From Arthrobacter sp. UNC362MFTsu5.1 (GTDB taxonomy: Bacteria > Actinomycetota > Actinomycetes > Actinomycetales > Micrococcaceae): 64,000 bases of DNA. The notes under the pieces were generated by a model that was given only the letters and a program-made list of their open reading frames with translations, was not told the DNA's origin and searched no databases. The DNA is taken from the NCBI RefSeq assembly GCF_000685965.1, contig NZ_JMLE01000020.1, positions 1-64,000 of the forward strand, read 5' to 3'. Made by a program: the position numbers and the translations under genes. This document shows positions 24,819-32,744 of the stretch, in pieces. The first letter of the stretch is position 1, and each line of letters opens with the position of its first letter.

Positions 24819-26186
24819 ATGAGTTTTGCAGCACCAGCCGGTCCCGGCGGCCCACGCCGGCCCGACGAGCCCTCCGGCTCCCCGGATCCCTACGTCCCCG
24901 GGCACGGCACAAACGCCTACCGGGTCACGCGGTACGAACTGGACCTTGACTACAAGCTGGCCAGTAACCGGCTGAACGGCCAGGCCGTCCTGCACGCGGA
25001 GGCGGACCGGGCGGCATCCGCCGTCGTCCTGGACCTCGCGGGGCTGCGCACCGTCAAAGTGTCGCTGAACGGCAAACGCGTGCGCAGGTTCAGCCAGCGG
25101 GCCGAGCAGCTGGTGATCGTTCCCGACGCGGCCCTGCTCCCGGGCGACCGCTTCACCCTGGACATCCGGTATGAGGGAAATCCGTCTCCACGGCGGGGCC
25201 TCTGGGGCGAAGTGGGCTGGGAGGAACTCACCGACGGCGTGCTGGTGGCGGGCCAGCCCAACGGCGCCGCCTCCTGGTTTCCCTGCAACGACCATCCGCA
25301 GCACAAGGCCAGCTACCGGATCGCCGTCACCACGGATGCCAATTACCGGGCAGTCTGCAACGGCCTGCTGATCTCCCGAAAATCAGGCTCCAGCCGGGAA
25401 ACCTGGACGTATGAGCAGGCCGAGCCGATGGCCACCTACCTCGCCACGGTGCAGATCGGCCGGTATGACGTCCTGACCCTGGATACGACGTCGGTTCCGG
25501 GCAGCGTCCCGCAGCATGTGGCTGTGCCTGCCTCGTTGGCCGACGCGGCACGCCGGGGGCTGGCACGCCAGCCGGAGATGATGCGCACCTTCGTCAACAG
25601 CTTCGGCCCCTATCCCTTCCAGGAGTACACGGTGGTGGTGGCAGAGGACGAGCTCGAAATTCCGCTCGAAGCCCAGACACTGTCCATCGTGGGCCCCAAC
25701 CATCTCACCCCGGACTGGAACGCACAGCGGCTGATCGCCCACGAACTGTCCCACCAGTGGTTCGGCAATTCCCTGACCGTCGCGTCCTGGCGGGACATCT
25801 GGCTGCACGAAGGGTTCGCCTGCTACGCGGAGTGGATCTGGTCCGAGGCGGCCGGAGTCATGAGCGTAGCGGACCGCGCCGCAGCCGCCTGGCGGAAGCT
25901 CGACGCCGGGAACCAGGACCTCATGGTCGGTGACCCCGGGCCCGAGCTGATGTTCGATGACCGGGTGTACAAACGCGGCGCCCTCGCGCTGCATGCCCTC
26001 CGGATCCGGTGCGGCGACCTCGCCTTCTTTGCGCTGCTGCACGACTGGGCCGCAAGCAACCGCCACGCATCCGTCTCCACCGCCGGGTTCATCCAGACTG
26101 CGGACCGTGTCACCGGAATTGATTCAGAAGCCCTGCTGCACCCCTGGCTGTTCGAAGAGCCGCTGCCTGCCCTGCCTGTGCGGTAG
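24819..26186 (+). CDS. M1-family zinc metallopeptidase next to the NRPS
   Basis: Gluzincin aminopeptidase of 455 aa, shorter than classical PepN (about 850) because the C-terminal HEAT-like domain is absent. Zinc ligands: H308-E-L-S-H312 and E331, spaced by 18 residues as in M1 enzymes; the likely catalytic Tyr is in RVYKRGA. The usual GAMEN exopeptidase motif is replaced by IPLEAQ. There is no signal peptide. It begins 51 nt after the NRPS, same strand, and very likely the same transcript. In poly-lysine producers an M1-type peptidase beside pls degrades the polymer; a polymer-trimming or self-protection role here is inferred. Confidence 0.88.
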   Translation: MSFAAPAGPGGPRRPDEPSGSPDPYVPGHGTNAYRVTRYELDLDYKLASNRLNGQAVLHAEADRAASAVVLDLAGLRTVKVSLNGKRVRRFSQRAEQLVIVPDAALLPGDRFTLDIRYEGNPSPRRGLWGEVGWEELTDGVLVAGQPNGAASWFPCNDHPQHKASYRIAVTTDANYRAVCNGLLISRKSGSSRETWTYEQAEPMATYLATVQIGRYDVLTLDTTSVPGSVPQHVAVPASLADAARRGLARQPEMMRTFVNSFGPYPFQEYTVVVAEDELEIPLEAQTLSIVGPNHLTPDWNAQRLIAHELSHQWFGNSLTVASWRDIWLHEGFACYAEWIWSEAAGVMSVADRAAAAWRKLDAGNQDLMVGDPGPELMFDDRVYKRGALALHALRIRCGDLAFFALLHDWAASNRHASVSTAGFIQTADRVTGIDSEALLHPWLFEEPLPALPVR

Positions 26187-26195
26187 GCCAACACG

Positions 26196-26876
26196 TCATC
26201 CGAGGGCGACGGCGGCCACCAGCTCGTCCGGCAGCCCCGACTCGGCGGGGGCCAGGTCCCGGACACCTGCTCGGTTAAGGACGTCAACGGTCTCCGGCCG
26301 CCGCTTGAGGCCCTCTCCGGTCATCTTCAGGAAGGCCTCCTTGCGCGCCCACAGCCGGGCACGCTCGCGCAGCAGCGCCCTCCCCCGCAACGGGGCAATC
26401 GCCTGGTGCTCGGCCGGGGTCAGGGCCACGGCGTCGAAGCCGTCGAAGTCCAGCCGCTGCGGATCCTCGGCGTCAACGCCCAGCCGCTGTTCCGGCCCCG
26501 GTTCCGCCACGGCTGCCAGCAGGGTCCAGCCAGCCGCCCGGGACAGGCTCAGCAGCAGGGGCGCCCGCAGCCCCGCCAGTTCATAGCCGGGCATCCCGTG
26601 GGTGACACCGGGACCGCTGCCGCACCGGGGGCAACGGTAACGGGCCGTCAGGTCCCGGGCACGCACGCCCAGCAGTTCTGCGGCCAACAGCCGCTGGGCC
26701 AGCCTGGCCGCAAGGAAGTCCTGCCGTGGCGCGGGCATCATGGCGCGGGCTCGCTCCAGCTCCGGCGGGTCCAGGAACTGCAGGGCTTCACGCTCCAGGG
26801 CCGCAACCGCCGGCGCGGAATCCTGCCCGGGGACGCGGAAGGGCGGGCAGGCACGCACAACAAGGTGTGATGCCAT
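26196..26876 (-). CDS. 4'-phosphopantetheinyl transferase (Sfp superfamily)
   Basis: Transfers phosphopantetheine from CoA to a carrier-protein serine. Diagnostic motifs: LGVDAEDPQRLDF (Mg/CoA-binding Asp and acidic pair) and RLWARKEAFLKMTGEGL (the W-x-x-KEA-x-x-K signature). A CPRCGSG knuckle precedes the core. I start at ATG 26876 with GGAAGG 7 nt upstream; the frame is open 30 codons further, but those overlap the gap to pheT. 226 aa. Convergent with the M1 gene (9-nt gap), so it is a natural candidate activator of Ser575 of the NRPS. Confidence 0.88.
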   Translation of the reverse strand: MASHLVVRACPPFRVPGQDSAPAVAALEREALQFLDPPELERARAMMPAPRQDFLAARLAQRLLAAELLGVRARDLTARYRCPRCGSGPGVTHGMPGYELAGLRAPLLLSLSRAAGWTLLAAVAEPGPEQRLGVDAEDPQRLDFDGFDAVALTPAEHQAIAPLRGRALLRERARLWARKEAFLKMTGEGLKRRPETVDVLNRAGVRDLAPAESGLPDELVAAVALG

Positions 26877-26931
26877 GGCCCGCCCTTCCGGTCTTAGCCT
26901 TGAACGGCCGAACAGTTGAACGCTGAGCGCT

Positions 26932-29475
26932 CTAGCGCTGAACGGCCCCGAAGCGCTCGGCAGCAACCGCTACGGCGCTCTCACGGGCGGCTGATGCTTC
27001 GTCCGACGTGAGCGTCCGGTCCGCCGCACGGAAGCGGAGTCCGAAGGCCAGCGACTTCTTGCCGTCCTCGATGCCCTTTCCGGCGTACACGTCAAAGAGT
27101 GCCACGTCTTCCAGCAGCTCGCCGGCGCCCTCGCGGAGGGCGGCCAGGACGTCGTCCGCCGGGATCTCCTTGGGGACCACCAGGGCAACGTCCTGGGTGG
27201 CCACCGGGAAGCCGGAAATGTGCTTCGCGACGATGACGTCGGCTGCCGCTTCGAACAGTGCGTCTGCGTTGAACTCGAGCGCCACCGAACGTGCCGGCAT
27301 GTCGTGCGCGGCCAGCAGCTTGGGGTGCAGTTCACCGGCGTAGCCCACAACGTCACCGGAGCGCAGCGACAGTTGGGCTGTACGTCCCGGGTGGTAGGCC
27401 TGGTGCTGACCCTGGCTGACCACGATTTCGACGCCGAGGACGTCTCCGGCGAGGCGGGCGATGTCCACTGCGTCGGCCCAGTCCCAGGCACGCGGCGTGT
27501 GGGCGGCGGCCGCCGGCGAGTCATGGCCGGTCAGGACCGCAGCGATATGCAGCGGCTGGTCCGGGACGCCGTCGTACAGTGCGTCCAGTACCTCATCGGA
27601 GGGCTTGACGCCGAGCGGCGGGATGGACGGCGTTCCCACCGTGTCACCCGGCAGGAACACGAGTCCGGCTTCGAAGACCGACAGGTCGCGGAAGCCGCGC
27701 GAGTGGTTGCGCTTGGCCACCTCGATCAGGCCGGGCAGGATGGACGTCCGCAGGTAGCCCTGTTCCTCGCTGATCGGGTTGGCCAGCTTGACGGCCTTGC
27801 GCTCTGCCCCGTGCTCGGCCACGCCAAAGGTGTCGTTGGCGGCCTTGGACACGAAGGGGTAGGCCAGGACCTCGGTGAGCCCGGCATCGGCCAGGGCCTG
27901 CACCAGGCGGCGGCGCTGCTGCTGCACACGCGTCAGGCCGCGTCCCGGGGGCGCCACCGGCAGTGTGGCGGGAATGTTGTCGTAGCCGACCAGCCGGGCG
28001 ATTTCCTCGGAGAGGTCCTCTTTGGTTTCCAGGTCGTTCCGCCAGCTCGGGGCAGTGACCGTCCAGCCGGCGTCGTGCTTCACCACGGCGGCGCCGAGGT
28101 CCTCGAGCGAGGTGACGATCTGCTCTTCGGTGAAGTCGATGCCGATCCGGGCCGCGGCGAAAGCCGCCGGCAGCTCGATCGTGACGGCGTCAGGCGCAGT
28201 GCCGACGTCGGTGCCGGCTTCATCGGCGGTGCCGCCGGCGAGCTCGACCAGGAGATCAACCACCCGCTGCGCGGCGATGCCGGCAACCTGCCAGTCAACA
28301 CCGCGCTCGAAACGCTTGGACGCTTCGGAGGGCAGCTTGTGCCGGCGGCGGGAACGGCCAATGGACACCTCGTCAAAGTGAGCTGCCTCAACCAGGACGT
28401 TCGACGTCGAATCGCTCACCTCCGTGGCGGCGCCGCCCATCACGCCGGCGATGCCGATCGCTCCGGAGCTGTCGGTGATCAGGAGGTCCTCGACGTCGAG
28501 CGTGCGCTCCTTGTCGTCCAGGGTGGTGATCTTCTCCCCCGCAACCGCGCGCCGGACTACGATGTCGCCGGACAGCTTGTCCAGGTCGTAGCAGTGCGTG
28601 GGCTGGCCGAGTTCCAGCATGACGTAGTTGGAGATGTCCACGGGCAGCGAGATGGAGCGGATGCCGGCCAGCCTGAGGCGCGAGACCATCCACGGGGGCG
28701 TCGGCCTGGTGGCGTCGACGCCGCGGACGGTGCGGGCCACGAAGCGGTCGCAGCCCGGCTTTCCGTAGATCGGAGCGTCGTCGTTGAGCTTCACGCCGTA
28801 GCCGCCGGCCAGTCCAGCCGGCGCCTGCACCTTCGACGCCGGGTCCGTGAAGGACGTACCGGTGGCGTGGGCGTACTCGCGGGCCACGCCACGGATGGAG
28901 AACGCGTAGCCGCGGTCCGGCGTCACGTTGATTTCGGCGGCCTGGTCGTAGAGTCCCAGGAGTTCCATGGCGTCGGTCCCGATTTCCGGGTCCAGGCCGA
29001 TCCGGGACAGCACCAGGATGCCGTCGTGGTCCTCGCCGATGCCCAGCTCGCGGACGGAGGCGATCATGCCGGCGGACAGGTGGCCGTACGTCTTCCGCGC
29101 TGAGATGTGGAAGTCTCCGGGCAGCACGGCGCCGGGAAGGGTGACCACTACTTTGTCGCCCTCCACGAAGTTGTGGGCGCCGCAGATGATGCCCTGGACA
29201 CCGGAGGGGTCGATGCCCTTGCCGGTGAGGGTCTGCTCCTGGCCCTCGGGGACCACGCGGACCTGGCACCAGTTGATGGTTTTGCCATTGGTCTGCGGTT
29301 CCTTGACCAGGCTCAGGACCTGGCCCACCACAACGGGACCGCGGAGTGCGTCCGTGGGGCGGTGGACGGCCTCTTCTTCAAAACCGACCTTGACCAGTTC
29401 TGCCATAACGTCTTCGGCCGTTGCTCCGGCCGGTACCTGCGCGAACTCACGCAGCCAGGAAAGTGGGATACGCAC
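26932..29475 (-). CDS. pheT: phenylalanine--tRNA ligase subunit beta
   Basis: Beta chain of the alpha2-beta2 PheRS. 847 aa with the N-terminal OB-fold tRNA-binding domain (VVVGQVLS ... GDKVVVTLPGAVLPG), B3/B4 editing region (PTPPWMVSRLRLAGIRSISL), B5, and the C-terminal anticodon-binding FDX-ACB domain (FPVATQDVALVVPKEI). GTG start 29475, 2 nt after the pheS TAA, so translationally coupled. The PPTase gene follows on the same strand after 55 nt and might be read through. Confidence 0.97.
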   Translation of the reverse strand: MRIPLSWLREFAQVPAGATAEDVMAELVKVGFEEEAVHRPTDALRGPVVVGQVLSLVKEPQTNGKTINWCQVRVVPEGQEQTLTGKGIDPSGVQGIICGAHNFVEGDKVVVTLPGAVLPGDFHISARKTYGHLSAGMIASVRELGIGEDHDGILVLSRIGLDPEIGTDAMELLGLYDQAAEINVTPDRGYAFSIRGVAREYAHATGTSFTDPASKVQAPAGLAGGYGVKLNDDAPIYGKPGCDRFVARTVRGVDATRPTPPWMVSRLRLAGIRSISLPVDISNYVMLELGQPTHCYDLDKLSGDIVVRRAVAGEKITTLDDKERTLDVEDLLITDSSGAIGIAGVMGGAATEVSDSTSNVLVEAAHFDEVSIGRSRRRHKLPSEASKRFERGVDWQVAGIAAQRVVDLLVELAGGTADEAGTDVGTAPDAVTIELPAAFAAARIGIDFTEEQIVTSLEDLGAAVVKHDAGWTVTAPSWRNDLETKEDLSEEIARLVGYDNIPATLPVAPPGRGLTRVQQQRRRLVQALADAGLTEVLAYPFVSKAANDTFGVAEHGAERKAVKLANPISEEQGYLRTSILPGLIEVAKRNHSRGFRDLSVFEAGLVFLPGDTVGTPSIPPLGVKPSDEVLDALYDGVPDQPLHIAAVLTGHDSPAAAAHTPRAWDWADAVDIARLAGDVLGVEIVVSQGQHQAYHPGRTAQLSLRSGDVVGYAGELHPKLLAAHDMPARSVALEFNADALFEAAADVIVAKHISGFPVATQDVALVVPKEIPADDVLAALREGAGELLEDVALFDVYAGKGIEDGKKSLAFGLRFRAADRTLTSDEASAARESAVAVAAERFGAVQR

Positions 29476-29477
29476 TG

Positions 29478-30539
29478 TTAGATCTCCATCCCGAAGTGCT
29501 CGCTGAAACGTACATCGCCTTCGATCATGTCGCGCATGTCGCCCACCTCATTGCGGAACATGAGGGTGCGCTCGATGCCCATGCCGAAGGCAAAACCTGA
29601 ATAGACGTCCGGATCGATGCCGGCTGCCCGGAGGACATTGGGGTTGACCATGCCGCAGCCGCCCCACTCGATCCAGCGCGGACCCCCCTTGGCGCCCGGG
29701 TGCCAGATGTCCAGCTCCGCGGACGGCTCGGTGAACGGGAAGTAGTTGGGGCGCAGGCGGATCTGGGCCTCGTCGCCGAACATCTGGCGTGCGAAATGCT
29801 CCAGCGTGCCGCGGAGGTCCGCCATGCTCAGCTTCTTGTCGATGGCCAGGCCCTCGAACTGATGGAACACGGGCGTGTGGGTGGCGTCCAGTTCATCGGT
29901 GCGGAACACCTTGCCCGGGCACAGCACGTAGATGGGCACTTCGCGCTCCAGCATGGAGCGGACCTGCACCGGCGAGGTGTGCGTGCGCATCAGCAGGTGG
30001 GCCTCGGGGGGCTCCACAAAGAAGGTGTCCTGCATTTCGCGGGCAGGGTGGTCCGGCTTGAAGTTCAAGGCATCAAAGTTGAACCACTCGGATTCGACCT
30101 CGGGGCCTTCGGCAATTTCCCAGCCCATGCCCACGAAGATGTCCGCCACACGGTCCTGCAGCGTGGAGAGCGGGTGGCGCGCACCGGCACGGCGGCGGCG
30201 CGGAGCGGCCGTGACGTCGACGGTCTCTTCGACGAGGATCCGCGCGTCGTTTTCAGCTTCGAGCTCGGCGGTGCGGTCCGCGAGCGCCTTGTTGACGCGT
30301 CCGCGGGAGGCGCCCATGAGTTTTCCGGCGGCGGCCTTCTGGTCCTTTGCCAGGCCGCCGATTTCGCGGTTGGCAAGGCTCAGCGGCGCCTTCTCGCCCG
30401 TGTGCGCCAGCCTCACGGCCTTGAGCTCGTCAAGGGTGGAGGCAGCGGCAATGGCGGCAACGGCGTGGTCTACGGCGGCAGTAATGGCGGCTTCATCCAG
30501 AGGGTTCGGGATGGCAGCGCCCGGCAAAGTTTCAGTCAT
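29478..30539 (-). CDS. pheS: phenylalanine--tRNA ligase subunit alpha
   Basis: Catalytic class II synthetase subunit, 353 aa. N-terminal coiled coil (about 1-105), then the catalytic core with motif 2 (FRTDELDATHTPVFHQFEG) and motif 3 (GFAFGMGIERTLMF). Phe-pocket segment WIEWGGCGMVNPNVL is present. ATG 30539 overlaps by four bases (ATGA) the stop of an open frame running from about 30637. The leader is about 300 bp long. Confidence 0.97.
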   Translation of the reverse strand: MTETLPGAAIPNPLDEAAITAAVDHAVAAIAAASTLDELKAVRLAHTGEKAPLSLANREIGGLAKDQKAAAGKLMGASRGRVNKALADRTAELEAENDARILVEETVDVTAAPRRRRAGARHPLSTLQDRVADIFVGMGWEIAEGPEVESEWFNFDALNFKPDHPAREMQDTFFVEPPEAHLLMRTHTSPVQVRSMLEREVPIYVLCPGKVFRTDELDATHTPVFHQFEGLAIDKKLSMADLRGTLEHFARQMFGDEAQIRLRPNYFPFTEPSAELDIWHPGAKGGPRWIEWGGCGMVNPNVLRAAGIDPDVYSGFAFGMGIERTLMFRNEVGDMRDMIEGDVRFSEHFGMEI

Positions 30540-30637
30540 CTACTGTTCTTAGCTACGAGTCGGGTCTCGCCAGCGAGCTGTCCAGCTGCATTCGGGTCCA
30601 CCGGCAGCGTGTCCGTCACTGGCTTGTCGTTCCGCAC
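30536..30637 (-). CDS. possible 33-aa upstream ORF coupled to pheS
   Basis: GTG-initiated frame reading VRNDKPVTDTLPVDPN..., ending KNSR with its TGA overlapping the pheS ATG (ATGA). GAAAGG lies 3 nt before the GTG. It contains no Phe codons, so it is not a classical attenuator leader peptide. No homologue is recognised; it may be only an open frame in the pheS leader. Confidence 0.2.
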   Translation of the reverse strand: MRNDKPVTDTLPVDPNAAGQLAGETRLVAKNSR

Positions 30638-30842
30638 GGCCCTTTCGAGGAGCCGTATGAAGTGACAAAGGGCAGGGCTCGCCGGCATTCGTCCGGCGGG
30701 CACTCTCCCCCAGTCTAGTTGAACGCGCCACGCTGGACGCGCCAGAGCACGGACGTGACGCCCCCGCAGGCAGGTGGGCGGGACCCCGCAGGGACGCACA
30801 GCGGGAGGGACGGGGATTACCGCCTGCCGCTACCATGGCCTC
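30540..30842. other. pheS leader / divergent promoter region
   Basis: A 303-bp gap between divergent pheS and the HEERH-protein gene. On the pheS side it holds a CGCCGG/CCGGCG hairpin (about 30685-30705) and the small open frame ending at the pheS start. On the other side TACCAT (30831-30836) lies 6 nt before ATG 30843. No tRNA or T-box core was found. Confidence 0.5.
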
Positions 30843-31304
30843 ATGACCTCCGGACAGCGGCTTCGGCAGATCGCCAACCTGCTGAATGCAACGACGCTCC
30901 TGGGCCTGCTGCTGGCCAGGTGCGCCCGGACTGCTGTGCGCACCGGTCCGGGTGGCCTGCTGATCGCCACTGGGTACCGGTGGCGGCTCCCCTTCGCCCA
31001 GGCGTTCACGGTGGGCAACGTGGTGCTGTTCCGGGCGGAGGCGACGGAGGCGCTGTCCAACAAGGTTCTGCTGGGCCACGAGGAACGGCACAGCAGCCAG
31101 TATGCCTGGTGCCTGGGCCTGCCGTTCCTTCCCCTGTATTTCATCGCGGCCGGGTGGTCGCAGCTGCGGACGGGCAACCCGGGGTCCGCCAACGTTTTTG
31201 AACGCCTGGCCGGGCTGGAGGCCGGCGGCTACTACCCCCGGTCAGGCACACGCAGAAGCAAACGCCGCAAGGGCAACGCTGCTCCCGATGGAAATGAGGC
31301 TTGA
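30843..31304 (+). CDS. hypothetical protein with HEERH motif
   Basis: 153 aa, no assigned function. A hydrophobic N-terminal segment (about 12-28), an AFTVGNVVLFR segment, then LLGHEERHSSQYAW, a HExxH arrangement as in zincin-like peptidases, followed by a hydrophobic stretch LPFLPLYFIAAGW and the conserved-looking NVFERLAGLEAGGY. The C-terminus is basic (RRSKRRKG). Similar small HEERH...QYAWCLG proteins occur in other actinobacteria, to my recollection without assigned function. ATG 30843 follows TACCAT by 6 nt (leaderless). The next gene starts one base after its stop. Confidence 0.6.
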   Translation: MTSGQRLRQIANLLNATTLLGLLLARCARTAVRTGPGGLLIATGYRWRLPFAQAFTVGNVVLFRAEATEALSNKVLLGHEERHSSQYAWCLGLPFLPLYFIAAGWSQLRTGNPGSANVFERLAGLEAGGYYPRSGTRRSKRRKGNAAPDGNEA

Positions 31305-31305
31305 G

Positions 31306-31950
31306 ATGACCCACTTCGCCAGGACCGTCACAGTAACCGGCTCCGGCACTGCCGAAGCTGTGCCCGACCTACTGAGCGTCTCCATCGGCGTGGAATGCCG
31401 CCGGGAGGACGTGGGCGCTGCGTATGCGGCGGCAGGCAGGGCCGCGGCCGCGATTTCGGCGGTCCTGCGTGAGCACGGCGTACCGGACCCGGACATCAGC
31501 ACCTCGGGCCTCAACGTCCGGGCGGACGTGGTGTGGAAAGAGGGCCAGGGCCAGACCGTGACGGGGTACGTTGCCTCAAGTGTCCTGGCCGTGCGGCTGC
31601 GGGATGTTCCCGGTTCCTCGGACGTCATCGCAGCGGCGGTGGCCGCAGGCGGCAACGATGTCAGGCTGAACGGACTGGAGCTGGGGTTCGCAGATCCGGC
31701 CGCAGTCACGGCGCAGGCACGCGAAGCCGCCTGGCAGGATGCCCTCGCCACGGCCACGCAGTTTGCCTCGCTGGCCGGCACGGAACTCGGACCGGTTGTT
31801 TCCGTCACCCAGCAGCCCGCGGCCTCGGCTCCGATTCCGGTGGCGAAGATGCAGCGGGCCATGGCCACAGACTCCGTAGGGATTGAGGCCGGGCAATCGA
31901 GCGTGTCGGCGACAGTGGGCGTCGTCTGGGAACTTCGCGACCACAGCTAG
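31306..31950 (+). CDS. SIMPL domain (DUF541) protein
   Basis: 214-aa SIMPL-domain protein: VTVTGSGTAEAVPDLLSVSIGVE at the N-terminus is the family signature, with the GYVASSVLAVRLRDV repeat of the fold in the middle. Members form oligomeric cage-like or signalling-related assemblies; the role here is unknown. There is no signal peptide, unlike the periplasmic homologues. ATG 31306 is one base past the stop of the HEERH gene, so the two are coupled. Confidence 0.8.
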   Translation: MTHFARTVTVTGSGTAEAVPDLLSVSIGVECRREDVGAAYAAAGRAAAAISAVLREHGVPDPDISTSGLNVRADVVWKEGQGQTVTGYVASSVLAVRLRDVPGSSDVIAAAVAAGGNDVRLNGLELGFADPAAVTAQAREAAWQDALATATQFASLAGTELGPVVSVTQQPAASAPIPVAKMQRAMATDSVGIEAGQSSVSATVGVVWELRDHS

Positions 31951-31988
31951 CGCAGCCGCCTGCGAGCGCCGCGGCAGGTGAGCGGACT

Positions 31989-32024
31989 GTGCCGGCTCAG
32001 TGGACAGTGCCGCTTTAGTGGACG
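31989..32024. repeat. 18-bp degenerate tandem repeat at the pcp 3' end
   Basis: GTGCCGGCTCAGTGGACA followed by GTGCCGCTTTAGTGGACG and a partial third GTGCCGGCGGACA. It spans the pcp stop codon between convergent genes. Confidence 0.55.
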
Positions 32025-32665
32025 GTGCCGGCGGACAGCTTGACGTCCGCCGTGGTGGCCAGGGCGGTACGGACGACGACGGCGAGCGCCTCCGCCATCA
32101 CGGCTGCGGGCAGCGAGGGGGTACCGCCGCCTTTGGGCACCTGCCTGGTCTCATACGGGACGTGGATGAATCCGCCCCGCGTTGCGGAGGCGCCCACTCC
32201 GGTGTTCAGCGAGTGCATCAGTGCATAGAAAATGTGGTTGCAGACGTAGGTGCCGGCGCTTTGGGAAACCTCGGCGGGGATCCCGGCTGCCCGAAGTGCC
32301 CCCAGCGCCGCCTTCACGGGCAGTGAGCTGAAATAGGCTGCCGGGCCACCGGGGACCACTTCCTCGTCCACGGGGCGGTTTCCGGCATTGTCCGGGATAC
32401 GGGCGTCGTCACAGTTGATGGCGACCCGCTCCAGGGAAATCCGCGGCCGTCCGCCGGCCTGGCCTACGCAGATCACCAGCCCAGGGCTATGGCGCCGCAG
32501 GGCATCCTCCAGCACCGTGACGGATTGCCCGAACACGCACGGCAGTTCAAGGGCAGCGACAGCATGGCCCTCGGCCCGCAGGATTTCCGAGGCGGCCGCC
32601 GCGGCGGTCCACGACGGGTTGGTGGTTTCGCCGCCGAACGGCTCGAACCCGGTCAGGAGAATCAT
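32015..32665 (-). CDS. pcp: pyroglutamyl-peptidase I
   Basis: Cysteine peptidase (family C15) removing N-terminal pyroglutamate. N-terminus ILLTGFEPFGGETTNPSW is diagnostic. The catalytic triad is visible as the Glu in ISLERVAINCDDARIPDN, the Cys in GTYVCNHIFY and the His in GGFIHVPY. 216 aa. ATG 32665 has TACGCT 6 nt upstream (32672-32677). Convergent with the SIMPL gene; divergent from the LexA-boxed radical SAM gene. Confidence 0.94.
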   Translation of the reverse strand: MILLTGFEPFGGETTNPSWTAAAAASEILRAEGHAVAALELPCVFGQSVTVLEDALRRHSPGLVICVGQAGGRPRISLERVAINCDDARIPDNAGNRPVDEEVVPGGPAAYFSSLPVKAALGALRAAGIPAEVSQSAGTYVCNHIFYALMHSLNTGVGASATRGGFIHVPYETRQVPKGGGTPSLPAAVMAEALAVVVRTALATTADVKLSAGTVH

Positions 32666-32719
32666 GGGCCCAGCGTAGCAAGACCACCCGCACGGTTAAC
32701 CAGGGACCTTGACTTCCAT

Positions 32720-32735
32720 TCGAACATACCTTCGA
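32720..32735 (+). promoter_or_regulatory. LexA (SOS) box upstream of the radical SAM gene
   Basis: TCGAACATACCTTCGA matches 11 of 12 fixed positions of the Gram-positive/actinobacterial SOS box TCGAAC-N4-GTTCGA. It overlaps a promoter with -35 TTGACT (32709-32714), 17 bp, -10 TCGAAT (32732-32737), whose predicted start coincides with ATG 32745. Confidence 0.75.
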
Positions 32736-32744
32736 ATAGTAACC

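Noticed and set aside
30580..30640. T-box-like GGTGGACC in the pheS leader
   Set aside because: The T-box core AGGGTGGNACCGCG is not present; one base is missing and there is no specifier stem or terminator pair. T-boxes are not usual ahead of pheS in this phylum.
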